This document shows positions 36,331 through 44,852 of a stretch of 64,000 nucleotides of DNA, in pieces (the stretch's first letter is position 1; every line of letters starts with the position of its first letter). The notes under the pieces were generated by a model, which made no database searches, had not been told where the DNA came from, and worked only from the letters and a program-made list of their open reading frames with translations. The stretch covers positions 3,410,001 through 3,474,000 of the forward strand of contig OY763323.1 in assembly GCA_963667375.1 (NCBI GenBank), read 5' to 3'. Origin of the DNA: G963556115 sp963667375 (GTDB taxonomy: Bacteria; Planctomycetota; SZUA-567). Made by a program: the position numbers and the translations under genes.

Positions 36331-37434
36331 CTACCCGATATTCAAAGTGCTGATACGGTTTCTGCCTTCGTTTTTTGCAATATATAACGCCTCATCAGCC
36401 ATCCTGATCACTGAATTCGTCGTCATCTCCTTCTTGCCATCAAAAGTAAACAAACCAGCACTAACAGTAATATAATCATCAATATGTGAGCCGGAATGTT
36501 TTATCTTTGCATCATGTACATTATCAACTATTCGTTGTCCAACCATAAGTGCGTCGATAGCCTTGACATTATACAAAAGCACGACAAATTCCTCACCGCC
36601 GAAACGGAACACACTGTCACTGTCACGTAATACTGAATAATTAATGATTTCAGCAACCCGCACCAGACAGCGGTCACCCTGAATATGCCCGTAATGATCA
36701 TTATAATACTTAAAATAATCTATATCAATCACTATTACACTCAATGGTGATTCAGTTCTTCTGGACATCGACATATAACTCTTTATCTGTTCATTAAGAA
36801 ACTGCTTATTGTACAGCCCGGTCAAAGTATCTATCCGCATCAGGCGGCGTAATTCCTCATTTTTCAGCAGGAGTGATTTATGATCACTCTTATGTTTATC
36901 GATCATAACCACCACCATCCACATAACCAGCACAAAAGCCAATGGCACTATCAGTGAATAGTATAACGCTATCTCCTTTTCAATCGGCAGAACTGCGATA
37001 AACTTGTTTTTATAATACTCATAACTCATTACTGCCACGAGAAATACAAATAAACATGGATTAATAATATAACGCTGAAGTTTGGTTGCCACCAGATTCA
37101 GCGAGAGCAGAATAACAAATATATAGAGTATGGCGCCAATAGCGATACTCCCTCTGACGGCAACCCATGCCGGAATAAGCACCAGTGCGATACCATATAC
37201 AATCAGATTTTTTGCCAGCGACTCAAATCTTTCATGCAGAATAAGTTCCGCCAAAAACACTGTGCAGATCAGCACACCTGACCAGAATGCCAGATGCGAC
37301 TCGTTTCTTTTAATATATATCATGGATAAAAGAGTCAGAAGCGCTTCAACCGCTATCAGTAAATTCAGTATCACCAGAACATTAACGTCAAAGCTGTAAC
37401 TCTTTCTGAATCTTAAGAAATTAAAGATATTAAT
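36331..37434 (-). CDS. Membrane diguanylate cyclase (GGDEF), probable AUU start
   Basis: The protein (367 aa from the proposed start) has about six membrane helices (about 20-185) and a GGDEF domain (about 205-365) with the active GGEEF motif (VFRFGGEEFVVLL) and an intact RxxD inhibitory site (RDSD) five residues before it. It should make cyclic di-GMP. Start choice: the ATT at 37434-37432 has GGAGGT 6 bases upstream, and from there the N terminus lines up with the downstream paralogue (KSYSFDVNVLVILN against RSYDIDQQLLIALN). The nearest ordinary starts are a TTG at 37536, which has no ribosome-binding site and adds 34 odd residues, or a GTG inside the first helix. Confidence 0.8.
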   Translation of the reverse strand: MNIFNFLRFRKSYSFDVNVLVILNLLIAVEALLTLLSMIYIKRNESHLAFWSGVLICTVFLAELILHERFESLAKNLIVYGIALVLIPAWVAVRGSIAIGAILYIFVILLSLNLVATKLQRYIINPCLFVFLVAVMSYEYYKNKFIAVLPIEKEIALYYSLIVPLAFVLVMWMVVVMIDKHKSDHKSLLLKNEELRRLMRIDTLTGLYNKQFLNEQIKSYMSMSRRTESPLSVIVIDIDYFKYYNDHYGHIQGDRCLVRVAEIINYSVLRDSDSVFRFGGEEFVVLLYNVKAIDALMVGQRIVDNVHDAKIKHSGSHIDDYITVSAGLFTFDGKKEMTTNSVIRMADEALYIAKNEGRNRISTLNIG

Positions 37435-37655
37435 AACGACACCTCCAAAACCGCCATTACAAACACCACAAAGATATTTTAGCAATATTTTGCTAACAAT
37501 AAAGAAATAAAAGATAATTTTTCTCCCTTCACTCAACTATTACCAGATGAGTGAACGAAAGAAAACACGATAACTTTCAAGAATAGGAAACATTAGAGAT
37601 GCCACATTAATATGTATTTACGGTTATACGCTGTTATACTTAAACCGTAACACAA

Positions 37656-38750
37656 TTAATCAACAATATAATACCGGTTCCTTCCGAGATTCTTAGCCCG
37701 ATATAAAGCCCTGTCCGCATCCAGTACCAGCCGCTCAGACTGCAGTTCAGCATCACCGTCGTAAGCAGAAATACCAATACTGACAGTAACCTTGGATGCG
37801 ATACTCGAACTTTTATGTTCAATATTCAGCCTGTCTATGTTGCCGAGAATTCTTTCTGCGACTTTAATTGCTGCTTTTTCCTGAGTATTATTGAGTAGCA
37901 CCACAAACTCCTCACCACCGAAGCGAAATACTATATCACTATCACGCAGTGCCGACGCCTGCAGCGCCTGTCCTATCTGCTTCAGACACTCATCCCCCCG
38001 CAAATGACCATAGGTATCATTATACATTTTGAAAAAATCAATATCGATAAGCAGGACACTAAGCGGTATCCTCTTTCTAAGTGCTAGGGAGAGCGAGATT
38101 TTAAGCTGCTCGTTAAGATACTGCTTGTTATAAAGACCGGTCAGCGTATCAATCCGCATAAGATACTGCAGCTCATTATTTTTCTCTTCCAGCTCATTGT
38201 GCTTTCTGCGATATGATCTGGTCATGGCAATTCCAACCGCAGCAAAGGTCAACTGTCCAATAGGTATGAAGACCAGATAATATTTGACCAATTGACTGCC
38301 GTGAGGAACAATATCAGTAATTCCTGGATGGTAATACTCATAAAGCATAAATATAAAAACAAAAAAAATAAGAAACGGATTAATTATCAGTCTCTGTCGT
38401 TTACTGGCGACAAAATTCAGCGAAAAGAACGCGACATTGGAATAAATCGCTGTCGGCATGGTGATACTTCCTACCGAAACAAATCCAAGAGGAATGATTA
38501 ATAACGCATAAACATATACCGACAAACGCCGAATAAATTCATAATATTCCGCGGTATAAGCCATTAACGTGCAAATAAATGAAAACACAAGAACAATCAG
38601 CCAGAAACCGAATGACTTCAGATTCAGCCCCAGATAAACCATTCCTGCCAGCGTAAAAAACGCTAGTGCAAAAGCAATTACATTCAGCGCAATAAGCAGT
38701 TGCTGATCAATGTCATATGACCTGTAAGTATCTATTATTCCCGATTTCAT
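37656..38750 (-). CDS. Membrane diguanylate cyclase (GGDEF), paralogue
   Basis: A 364-aa paralogue of the gene at 36331-37434: about six membrane helices (about 15-190), a linker KHNELEEKNNELQYLMRIDT and a GGDEF domain with LTGLYNKQYLNEQL, IDIDFFKMYNDTYGHLRGDE and the active motif FRFGGEEFVVLL with the RDSD inhibitory site just before it. It should synthesise cyclic di-GMP under product inhibition. AAAGG precedes the ATG at 38750 by 6 bases. The tandem arrangement implies duplication; the two share the linker and catalytic domain most closely. Confidence 0.93.
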   Translation of the reverse strand: MKSGIIDTYRSYDIDQQLLIALNVIAFALAFFTLAGMVYLGLNLKSFGFWLIVLVFSFICTLMAYTAEYYEFIRRLSVYVYALLIIPLGFVSVGSITMPTAIYSNVAFFSLNFVASKRQRLIINPFLIFFVFIFMLYEYYHPGITDIVPHGSQLVKYYLVFIPIGQLTFAAVGIAMTRSYRRKHNELEEKNNELQYLMRIDTLTGLYNKQYLNEQLKISLSLALRKRIPLSVLLIDIDFFKMYNDTYGHLRGDECLKQIGQALQASALRDSDIVFRFGGEEFVVLLNNTQEKAAIKVAERILGNIDRLNIEHKSSSIASKVTVSIGISAYDGDAELQSERLVLDADRALYRAKNLGRNRYYIVD

Positions 38751-39119
38751 ATCCGACCTTTAAAACAATTGCAATCCTATAAATAATAAGATATTTCCCA
38801 ATATCAATTTATTTCTTTATATCTTAATAAAAAGCTGCAACACTTTAAAGCACTAAATACAAAATATTACATATTTTACCCAAACTTTTTTTACTATAAA
38901 TATAACACACTACCATGAAACATATTACAACAACACAACGAAACAACAAGCAGTCACTATACCCCCTGACAACACGTTACACATCAATTCACACCAACAA
39001 ATCGTTACACATAATTGATACCTAAACCACTATAGAATCAATATTCCAATAAAAATCCGTAATTACAAAAATATTATTGTAACAATCGAAACTTATGACC
39101 AATTGAACAACAAACACAA
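38751..39119. other. AT-rich, G-poor intergenic region with a direct repeat
   Basis: No gene is seen. The plus strand is rich in A and C and poor in G, with many ACAAC/AACAC words. The 10-mer CGTTACACAT occurs at 38975-38984 and again at 39003-39012 (28-base period). It lies upstream of the diguanylate cyclase pair and downstream of the DUF3089 gene terminator. Confidence 0.4.
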
Positions 39120-39159
39120 CAAAACAAAAGTCCCTTTTATCTCATAATAAAAAGAGACT
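39120..39159 (-). terminator. Rho-independent terminator of the DUF3089 gene
   Basis: On the minus strand AGTCTCTTTT pairs with AAAAGGGACT (one G-U pair) and is followed by TTTTGTTTTG. It lies 59 bases past the stop of the gene. Confidence 0.7.
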
Positions 39160-39217
39160 GCACTAAAAAATACCGGCTATTTATTATTAAAACACAGCTA
39201 ATAGAATAACCGTAAAA

Positions 39218-40153
39218 TTACATGCCACTCTGCTCAAGATATGCGGCAATTCGGTGGGCAACATTATGCTTTAAATTATTGTAGAAAAAAGCATAATCAT
39301 AACGATGGTAGACCTTATCAGGCCAGCGCCCGAGTCTGCTTATATCGATTACATCTGTATCCTTCAAATCAGTCACTACCAGCACCCCTGTAGTTGTATC
39401 CAGATATGCACCACAAAATTCTGCAACCTCTTCCAGTATTTCCCCGGTGGAATCCCTGAAGAACACTGCCCCCAGATTGAGTTCAGCTGCTGCTGCGGTG
39501 GAATCAGTACACCAGTTCAAAGGATTGATCCCGACAGCCCCGGCAAGTAATACCGGAGACCCAAATGCTCCCTCTCCCTGCGTATTATAGGTTACGATTA
39601 CGCCAGTATCAGACTCACCCTGAGCCAAAGCCAGATGCGGATATACATCTAAGTCTTTAAGTGTCAAAGAATAACCGATGGCATAAGCCGCCACCAGACG
39701 TTCCTGTAATTTTCTATCACCAAAAAACTTCCGCAACAATTCAAGAATCACCATCGATCCCTGACTGTGACCGGCAAGAATAAAAGGTCTGGTGGGATTG
39801 AACTGCTCAAGATAAAACCGAAATGCTTCCTCGACATCAGTGCAGCCCAGAAGAAATGCCGGATCATCGTAAGCAGCACGATCACTATTATTCACCGCCA
39901 TTGACTGTGTAGCCGCCGACTGCTGGCGGTAAAAAGGGGCAAATAGATTTGCTGATTCCGCATATACCCCTGCCTGCGCCGTCAATAATCCTCGGGCATT
40001 GTTCCTGAGTTTATCCGAGGAGATATCCATATTCACCGGCTCGGAATCAGCATAGATTGTCGGATAGACATAAAAGACATCCACCTTTTTCACAGGCAGA
40101 TCAGGCTTAGCCAGCCAGCTGAAACTATCCGCATAATCCACGTTTCCAGACAT
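39218..40153 (-). CDS. DUF3089 alpha/beta hydrolase-like protein
   Basis: A 311-aa protein of the DUF3089 family: the N-terminal VKKVDVFYVYPTIYADSEP, the ANLFAPFYRQ segment and the nucleophile elbow FILAGHSQGSMVILELL with Ser, then GVIVTYNTQGEG and a late AYLDTTTG block. The family is a lipase/esterase-like group with unknown substrates. The start at 40153 has GGGAG 9 bases upstream; an ATG at 40198 adds 15 residues without a site. There is no clear signal peptide. It is divergent from an ankyrin gene across a repeat-bearing region. Confidence 0.8.
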   Translation of the reverse strand: MSGNVDYADSFSWLAKPDLPVKKVDVFYVYPTIYADSEPVNMDISSDKLRNNARGLLTAQAGVYAESANLFAPFYRQQSAATQSMAVNNSDRAAYDDPAFLLGCTDVEEAFRFYLEQFNPTRPFILAGHSQGSMVILELLRKFFGDRKLQERLVAAYAIGYSLTLKDLDVYPHLALAQGESDTGVIVTYNTQGEGAFGSPVLLAGAVGINPLNWCTDSTAAAAELNLGAVFFRDSTGEILEEVAEFCGAYLDTTTGVLVVTDLKDTDVIDISRLGRWPDKVYHRYDYAFFYNNLKHNVAHRIAAYLEQSGM

Positions 40154-40335
40154 TATAAAATTCTCCCATAAAGCCACAGGCTCTCGCCATTTCGTCATTT
40201 CACAAAAATAAACTATGAATTCAAGTATACATAATTAACCCCAAACAGCTGTAAAGAAAATATTACTCCCGTTTCCGTGACACAACTATTTTTTCGCCCA
40301 AGCACTTACTGATATTTAAGAATCATACCTGAAAA

Positions 40336-40373
40336 ATTTTCTTTTAAATAATTCAAAGTATTTAAAAGAAAAT
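40336..40373. repeat. Perfect 15-bp-arm AT-rich palindrome in divergent region
   Basis: ATTTTCTTTTAAATA (40336-40350) and TATTTAAAAGAAAAT (40359-40373) are exact inverted copies with an 8-base centre. It lies between divergent genes, where a terminator is not expected, so an operator or a transcript hairpin is more likely. Confidence 0.6.
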
Positions 40374-40401
40374 CAACTTCAACGGTAATTATTCAGTATA
40401 G

Positions 40402-40436
40402 CGTCCGATAAAACGCGCAACACGTCCGATAAAACG
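40402..40436. repeat. Two direct repeats of 14 bp, 21-bp period
   Basis: CGTCCGATAAAACG occurs at 40402-40415 and 40423-40436. The 21-base period is two helical turns, so a dimer could bind both copies on one face of the DNA. Each copy contains CCGATAA, the core of a sigma-28 type -10 element. The ankyrin gene starts about 100 bases downstream. Confidence 0.6.
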
Positions 40437-40539
40437 ACGCAGTGTAGAATACTAGATTTCAGCTGAATTAAACGTTTACTATAAACTTTATTTACAATTA
40501 CTGGCGATACCAGTATCCACTAACGATGAAGGATTACTC

Positions 40540-41607
40540 ATGAACCACTCTACCGGCTTAAAACTAATGTTATTTATAATTCTACTGCTGGGATCTCCAG
40601 GGCAGGCAACAGAGATTAAGATTTCAACTCCGAATATTTTCGATATTATATCGAATCAAAACTATAGTAAAATAAAAAAAATCCCCAAAGCAGAATTACT
40701 TACCGCGGTAAATGACCAGGGACTGCGGGCTATCCATCTTGCCGCCATGAACAATCCCGACCCCGAGGTTATCCGGCTGCTGGTTGATTATGGAGAAGAT
40801 CTGGATTGCGTTGCCGGCGGTCAGCAAAATTGTCAGAACCCTGCCGCTATCACAGGAACACCGCTGTATTTTGCTCTCTGCTACAACCCGGAACTCAGGG
40901 TAATTGATTATATCCTGGAGCTTCAGGCTGCTACCCACGACTATAAGCTATCTGAGCTTACAGTTTATGCCATGCGCAATCCCAACCTGAAAATTGTTGA
41001 TGACTTCAATCTCAGAATGACCGATGAATTTTTCCTGTTTGCGGCAGCCAACCCCAACACTGCAGTGATGGACAGATACCGGACAATCGGTGCCAATATC
41101 AATGGTATTTACCATAATGGCCGGACCTCGCCACTTAATATTGCCGTACAGACCAATAATCTTAACGGCGTAAAATACCTTCTTGATAATGGTGCGTACC
41201 TTGCGTGGAAAAATGCCGGAGGCAGAACCGCATTGCTGAACGCCGCTGGTAATGATATGAACCACAACACCAGCAAAATTGTGAAACTGCTGCTGGATCG
41301 TGGCAGTTATGTAAATGACAGCGATCTGGATGGCAACACCGCCCTGCATCTGGCGGTAAAACAGGCGACGGCATTCTACCAGCCAAAATACTACGCCTGT
41401 CCACTTGATGTCATTCAGGAAATTCTCCGCTATCATCCCAATGTCTTTCAGCAGAATGCCGCCGGCTTTACTCCGCTCGAATATGCCCGCGCTCACCTGC
41501 AAACCACCGAAGGCAGGAATAATCTCGCCAGCGCGGTCATTAAGCTGCTGGAACAGGCACAAGCCGTCGAATCCGAACGCTTACTGATAATGCAGGCCTG
41601 CGGTTAA
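40540..41607 (+). CDS. Secreted ankyrin-repeat protein
   Basis: The 355-aa protein has a signal peptide (MNHSTGLKLMLFIILLLGSP, ending near GQATE) and about six ankyrin repeats over residues 55-335. Recognisable repeat cores are LRAIHLAAMNNPDPEVIRLL, TPLYFALCYNPELRVIDYIL, SPLNIAVQTNNLNGVKYLLD, TALLNAAGNDMNHNTSKIVK and TALHLAVKQATAFY. It should be a periplasmic or surface protein-binding module. AAGGATT precedes the ATG. It is followed 69 bases later by a PA-IL-like secreted protein on the same strand. Confidence 0.88.
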   Translation: MNHSTGLKLMLFIILLLGSPGQATEIKISTPNIFDIISNQNYSKIKKIPKAELLTAVNDQGLRAIHLAAMNNPDPEVIRLLVDYGEDLDCVAGGQQNCQNPAAITGTPLYFALCYNPELRVIDYILELQAATHDYKLSELTVYAMRNPNLKIVDDFNLRMTDEFFLFAAANPNTAVMDRYRTIGANINGIYHNGRTSPLNIAVQTNNLNGVKYLLDNGAYLAWKNAGGRTALLNAAGNDMNHNTSKIVKLLLDRGSYVNDSDLDGNTALHLAVKQATAFYQPKYYACPLDVIQEILRYHPNVFQQNAAGFTPLEYARAHLQTTEGRNNLASAVIKLLEQAQAVESERLLIMQACG

Positions 41608-41676
41608 TATAAAAATACAACAATGTAATTCAGATGTTAACTTTCATACTAATTACCAGACATAAAGGAATAACCC

Positions 41677-42918
41677 ATGAAAATCGGCATTACCCAGCTC
41701 ATTTTATGCTTCGCCCTGGTTTTAACCGGCACCGTCAACGCTTCGGAAGCGCAACCGGATGACTCAAGCCAGAAAGCACAGTTAGCAGAATACGACACCC
41801 AATTCTCAAATACCGGCAGCGCCTCCGGAAAGATACTCAGGATTCAAGCCGCTATCCCCTGGCAGCAAACCGGCATAACCCTCCATAAAGGCCAAACAGT
41901 AATAATAAGTTTCCTGAGTGGAAGCTGGTGCGTAAATCCGGCACAGGATGAATATGATGCCAACGGCTGCCCTGATACCCCGGTTGACAGTGATGCCTAC
42001 ATTCTGCGACTGGTCAATGAAGGCGCACTCTGCGGCAGAATCGGTAAGACTGGAACTCCATTCTTTATAGGGAACACCCGGGAAATCATTGCAGAAGATG
42101 ACGGCGAGTTATTTCTGACCGCCAATGATGATATCAGTCGGAGTTATGGCGCTGGCTTCAGTGATAACAAGGGAATATTGAATATTGTGATCTATAATTC
42201 ATCTGCGTCGGCACTGAAAACAGATAATACAGATTCCGGCTCAACCCCGGAAAAACCGAAAAACACCGATACGGAAATACCTCTGGAACTTTTAGGTGAT
42301 TATCCCGCCATAACCGGCTTCACCCCGCAGGAAGCCTGCCGGCTGCTGATAAAGAGTATCAGCCCCGATGAACAAGAGAAGCATTTAAAGACCGGCAAAT
42401 ACCGCTATGTTATATGGCAGGAGCCGACCACATATCAGGGTACAGAATACTACAACATCAAGCTTACAGAAAAAACAGCCGACGCGGAAGAGGATCTGGA
42501 ATACTTTCTTGTCGGAGCCAATGGCGAAATTTACCTGCGTGATGAGATTAAGAATGGCGTATCTACCTATGATCTGATCTTCAACTTTCCCGAACTCACC
42601 CTCCACACCGCAGATACCGTAATGCTCAGCGACCCTCCTGAAGGTGAGATCTCATATACTGAAGCTGCGAGATTGCTCGCGATCAAACTCTATCTTAACA
42701 ACTCTCTTGATATAACGGATATGACCAGCCTCTCATTATACTATCAGGGTATTATGGACTATGAGGGAAGTGAATACTACCTGCTCGGAGTCTGCAGTAA
42801 CTACACTGCAGAAAAACCAGGGATACTCGACGAATACTGCATGAATGGCAAAGGAAAAGTCCTCAAGGGAATTGACGCTAATGAACATACTCTCTGGGAG
42901 CCCTTGACCGTAAATTAA
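41677..42918 (+). CDS. Secreted protein with PA-IL-like domain and two C-terminal repeats
   Basis: A 413-aa protein with a signal peptide (MKIGITQLILCFALVLTGTV, ending near NASEA). Residues about 45-170 resemble the PA-IL/LecA-like galactose-binding fold: AAIPWQQTGITLHKGQTVII, then GALCGRIGKTGTPFFIGNT and GELFLTANDDISRSYGAG. Residues about 210-405 hold two related units, each with an EAxRLL helix followed by Y-x-G-x-EYY and a strand ending in a Gly-rich turn (FTPQEACRLL and SYTEAARLL; YQGTEYY and YEGSEYY). Sugar binding is inferred from the fold pattern only. AAAGGAAT precedes the ATG. Confidence 0.65.
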   Translation: MKIGITQLILCFALVLTGTVNASEAQPDDSSQKAQLAEYDTQFSNTGSASGKILRIQAAIPWQQTGITLHKGQTVIISFLSGSWCVNPAQDEYDANGCPDTPVDSDAYILRLVNEGALCGRIGKTGTPFFIGNTREIIAEDDGELFLTANDDISRSYGAGFSDNKGILNIVIYNSSASALKTDNTDSGSTPEKPKNTDTEIPLELLGDYPAITGFTPQEACRLLIKSISPDEQEKHLKTGKYRYVIWQEPTTYQGTEYYNIKLTEKTADAEEDLEYFLVGANGEIYLRDEIKNGVSTYDLIFNFPELTLHTADTVMLSDPPEGEISYTEAARLLAIKLYLNNSLDITDMTSLSLYYQGIMDYEGSEYYLLGVCSNYTAEKPGILDEYCMNGKGKVLKGIDANEHTLWEPLTVN

Positions 42919-42951
42919 ATAATACTGCTGCAACAACCTGAGCATGCGAAT

Positions 42952-43006
42952 ATTCTCTATTCCGGCAAACAGACAACCAATTCAATACTTTGCCAGAATA
43001 GAGAAT
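42952..43006. terminator. Long inverted repeat between convergent genes
   Basis: Arms of 18 bp (42952-42969 and 42989-43006, one mismatch) surround a 19-base loop, between the stops of the PA-IL-like gene and the DUF2798 gene. The position fits a bidirectional terminator, although no strong U-tract is present. Confidence 0.6.
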
Positions 43007-43098
43007 TATATATACAGACAATCTCTGCCCAAACATATACATTCAAAAATACATATTGTATATCACAAAGATATTCTTCTGTAAGTCTGATATACTTA

Positions 43099-43569
43099 TC
43101 AGGATTTTTCTACAATAAACCCGAGCGGAAATATTTTTCTGAAGATACCGCTTATCACCGGAGTAGCCAAAACAACCAGTGGATAAGCCACAATTATATT
43201 CTTCGCAAAATTTCCCAGCCATATCAGATGAATATCAGGCACAAAACCATGTCCAAGCACAGCCCCGTAAAATGACATCAGCCCCGCCATAGCCGGAACA
43301 AACATCAGTGGGATCAGAAATATCTTCTTGAGGACATGATCTGCCGGTTTGACGCATCTGGCGACAGCTTTTAAGGCATACCTTCTGACGATAAACCATT
43401 CACAGATAAATGCCGTCAGAAAAGTCAGAGGGAAACTGAGCCAGGTATTTTTCAGCGCCTCAAGGGTAATACCGTTAAGCAAGATGAAATTGTACAGACT
43501 CATAGTAAAAGCCATAAATGACACCATCATGATTGTATGCAGCAGATGCTCGCGATTATTAGTAGGCAT
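43099..43569 (-). CDS. DUF2798 membrane protein
   Basis: The 156-aa protein has four hydrophobic segments and the DUF2798 pattern: MMVSFMAFTMSLYNFILLNG, LSFPLTFLTAFICEWFIVRR and FIPLMFVPAMA-like PLMFVPAMAGLMSFYGAVLG. The function is unknown. It starts at 43569 with GGAG 5 bases upstream (an in-frame GTG at 43584 has no site) and lies 19 bases after the marR-type gene, so the regulator probably controls it. A role in efflux or membrane stress is only a guess. Confidence 0.8.
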   Translation of the reverse strand: MPTNNREHLLHTIMMVSFMAFTMSLYNFILLNGITLEALKNTWLSFPLTFLTAFICEWFIVRRYALKAVARCVKPADHVLKKIFLIPLMFVPAMAGLMSFYGAVLGHGFVPDIHLIWLGNFAKNIIVAYPLVVLATPVISGIFRKIFPLGFIVEKS

Positions 43570-43588
43570 TTTATCTCCAGACACTATT

Positions 43589-44038
43589 TTATTGATTATT
43601 GTTATTCGAAAGTAGTTTTTCAGCTGTTTGCCTGAGCGTCACGAATGACTCAAAAAGTTTCTTCTGCTCCTGGGAACTTAGTGAACTCAGGACGCTGGAA
43701 AAATGCTGCTGCATATGCTGCTGTATTTTATCCGTGATCTCCTTTCCTTTGGCACTGAGACTCAAATGCACAGTTCTACGGTCATTCTCCAGACGCTTGC
43801 GCTCAAGCAATCCAAGTTTTTCCAGCTTAGTCACAACTTGTGAAAACGGCCCGCGCTCCAGACCGATAAACCGTGCAATCTCATGCATTGAGGTGTTTTT
43901 ATGCTCCCTTACAGTTATCAGAATACGTTCCTGAGTCAAATTTAAATAACTCAACTCCTCTGGCAGGCAATACCCCTGAAAGAGAACGTATATTATTAAA
44001 TTCATACTGTTAAGCTCGGTAAGAATCGGCTGATTCAT
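43589..44038 (-). CDS. MarR-family transcriptional regulator
   Basis: A 149-aa winged-helix protein: helix 1 LYVLFQGYCLPEE-like residues, then LNLTQERILITVREHKNTSM, the recognition helix GLERGPFSQVVTKLEKLGLL and the wing ERKRLENDRRTVHLSLSAKG. It should be a dimeric repressor that responds to a small ligand or oxidant. A perfect 17-bp-arm AT-rich palindrome lies 20 bases before the start codon, the expected place for autorepression. It leads a two-gene unit with the DUF2798 membrane protein. Confidence 0.92.
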   Translation of the reverse strand: MNQPILTELNSMNLIIYVLFQGYCLPEELSYLNLTQERILITVREHKNTSMHEIARFIGLERGPFSQVVTKLEKLGLLERKRLENDRRTVHLSLSAKGKEITDKIQQHMQQHFSSVLSSLSSQEQKKLFESFVTLRQTAEKLLSNNNNQ

Positions 44039-44057
44039 GAATATTCCTCATCCACAC

Positions 44058-44094
44058 AATAGTTATATTTATAATAGTTATAAATATAACTATT
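44058..44094. promoter_or_regulatory. Palindromic operator of the marR-type gene
   Basis: AATAGTTATATTTATAA (44058-44074) and TTATAAATATAACTATT (44078-44094) are exact inverted copies around TAG. The word AGTTATA occurs twice on the plus strand and again inverted, so it could take more than one dimer. MarR proteins typically bind AT-rich palindromes at their own promoters. Confidence 0.75.
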
Positions 44095-44272
44095 TCCCGC
44101 TTCAATGTCAACCGTTACTTGTAAAATTTTCTACTGCTGATACCGGATATGAAAAGCATTCAACCGTGATAAAAAAAACTGATAACCGCCAATCAGACGG
44201 ATTATCAGCAAAATATAATACCAAAGGGCAAAAATCAGATTTTACAAAACAGCGAGTTAAAGCTTAGAATTT

Positions 44273-44647
44273 TCAGCTTTGACTGGAGCAGCTCTCACAA
44301 ACACCGCGAATAAAGAGATCATGCCCCTCATGAACAAACCCCGACGGAATCGCTTCCGGCAGATGCACGGGACAACCGGGAATTACATATATAACCTGAC
44401 ACTTACGGCAATAAAAAAAGTGATGATGAGCCTTGCCGGCACGTTCATAATAAGTTCCGTGCGGAGGAAACTCGACTTTAATCAGCCAGCCTTCATCGAC
44501 AAGCAGATTTACATTACGGTATACAGTCGCTATATTGGTAGTGCTGATAATCCCCTGCGCCAGATCAAGAACCTCTTTTATGCACAGCGGATGATCATTC
44601 TCGCTAAACACCTTCCGTATAGCATTCTTTTGTGGAGTATTTCGCAT
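44273..44647 (-). CDS. Fur-family regulator (probable Zur)
   Basis: The 124-aa protein has the Fur fold: DNA-binding part with STTNIATVYRNVNLLVDEGW, the metal-site HHHFFYCRKC and the structural zinc cysteines CRKC and CESC. The zinc importer genes end 206 bases upstream on the same strand, so a zinc-responsive role (Zur) is most likely; Fur or PerR cannot be excluded by sequence alone. The N terminus is short for the family. The start at 44647 has no strong ribosome-binding site. Confidence 0.85.
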   Translation of the reverse strand: MRNTPQKNAIRKVFSENDHPLCIKEVLDLAQGIISTTNIATVYRNVNLLVDEGWLIKVEFPPHGTYYERAGKAHHHFFYCRKCQVIYVIPGCPVHLPEAIPSGFVHEGHDLFIRGVCESCSSQS

Positions 44648-44852
44648 TTTTCAAATCAGCTTCATAATATACACCTACAAACCGGCGCTTAAACAATCAA
44701 CACCTATAATAATTCTAAGTACAATGTCACTATTATAAACCCTATTTTCCCTATTTTTAATTTTTTTACCTTTAAGCCACCAGGAATCACGGAGCAAATT
44801 TAGTATTGTGATAACTCTAAAGCAAATAACCACTACAAAACATGGATAACAC

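Noticed and set aside
38975..39012. Repeated CGTTACACAT as a replication or attachment site
   Set aside because: Only two copies in low-complexity A/C-rich DNA, with no integrase or initiator gene nearby.
40402..40436. Direct repeats as a CRISPR array
   Set aside because: Only two copies of 14 bases with a 7-base gap, and no cas genes; spacer length is far too short.
42952..43006. 18-bp inverted repeat as ends of a mobile element
   Set aside because: The arms are only 19 bases apart and sit between two convergent stops, which fits a terminator; no transposase is near.
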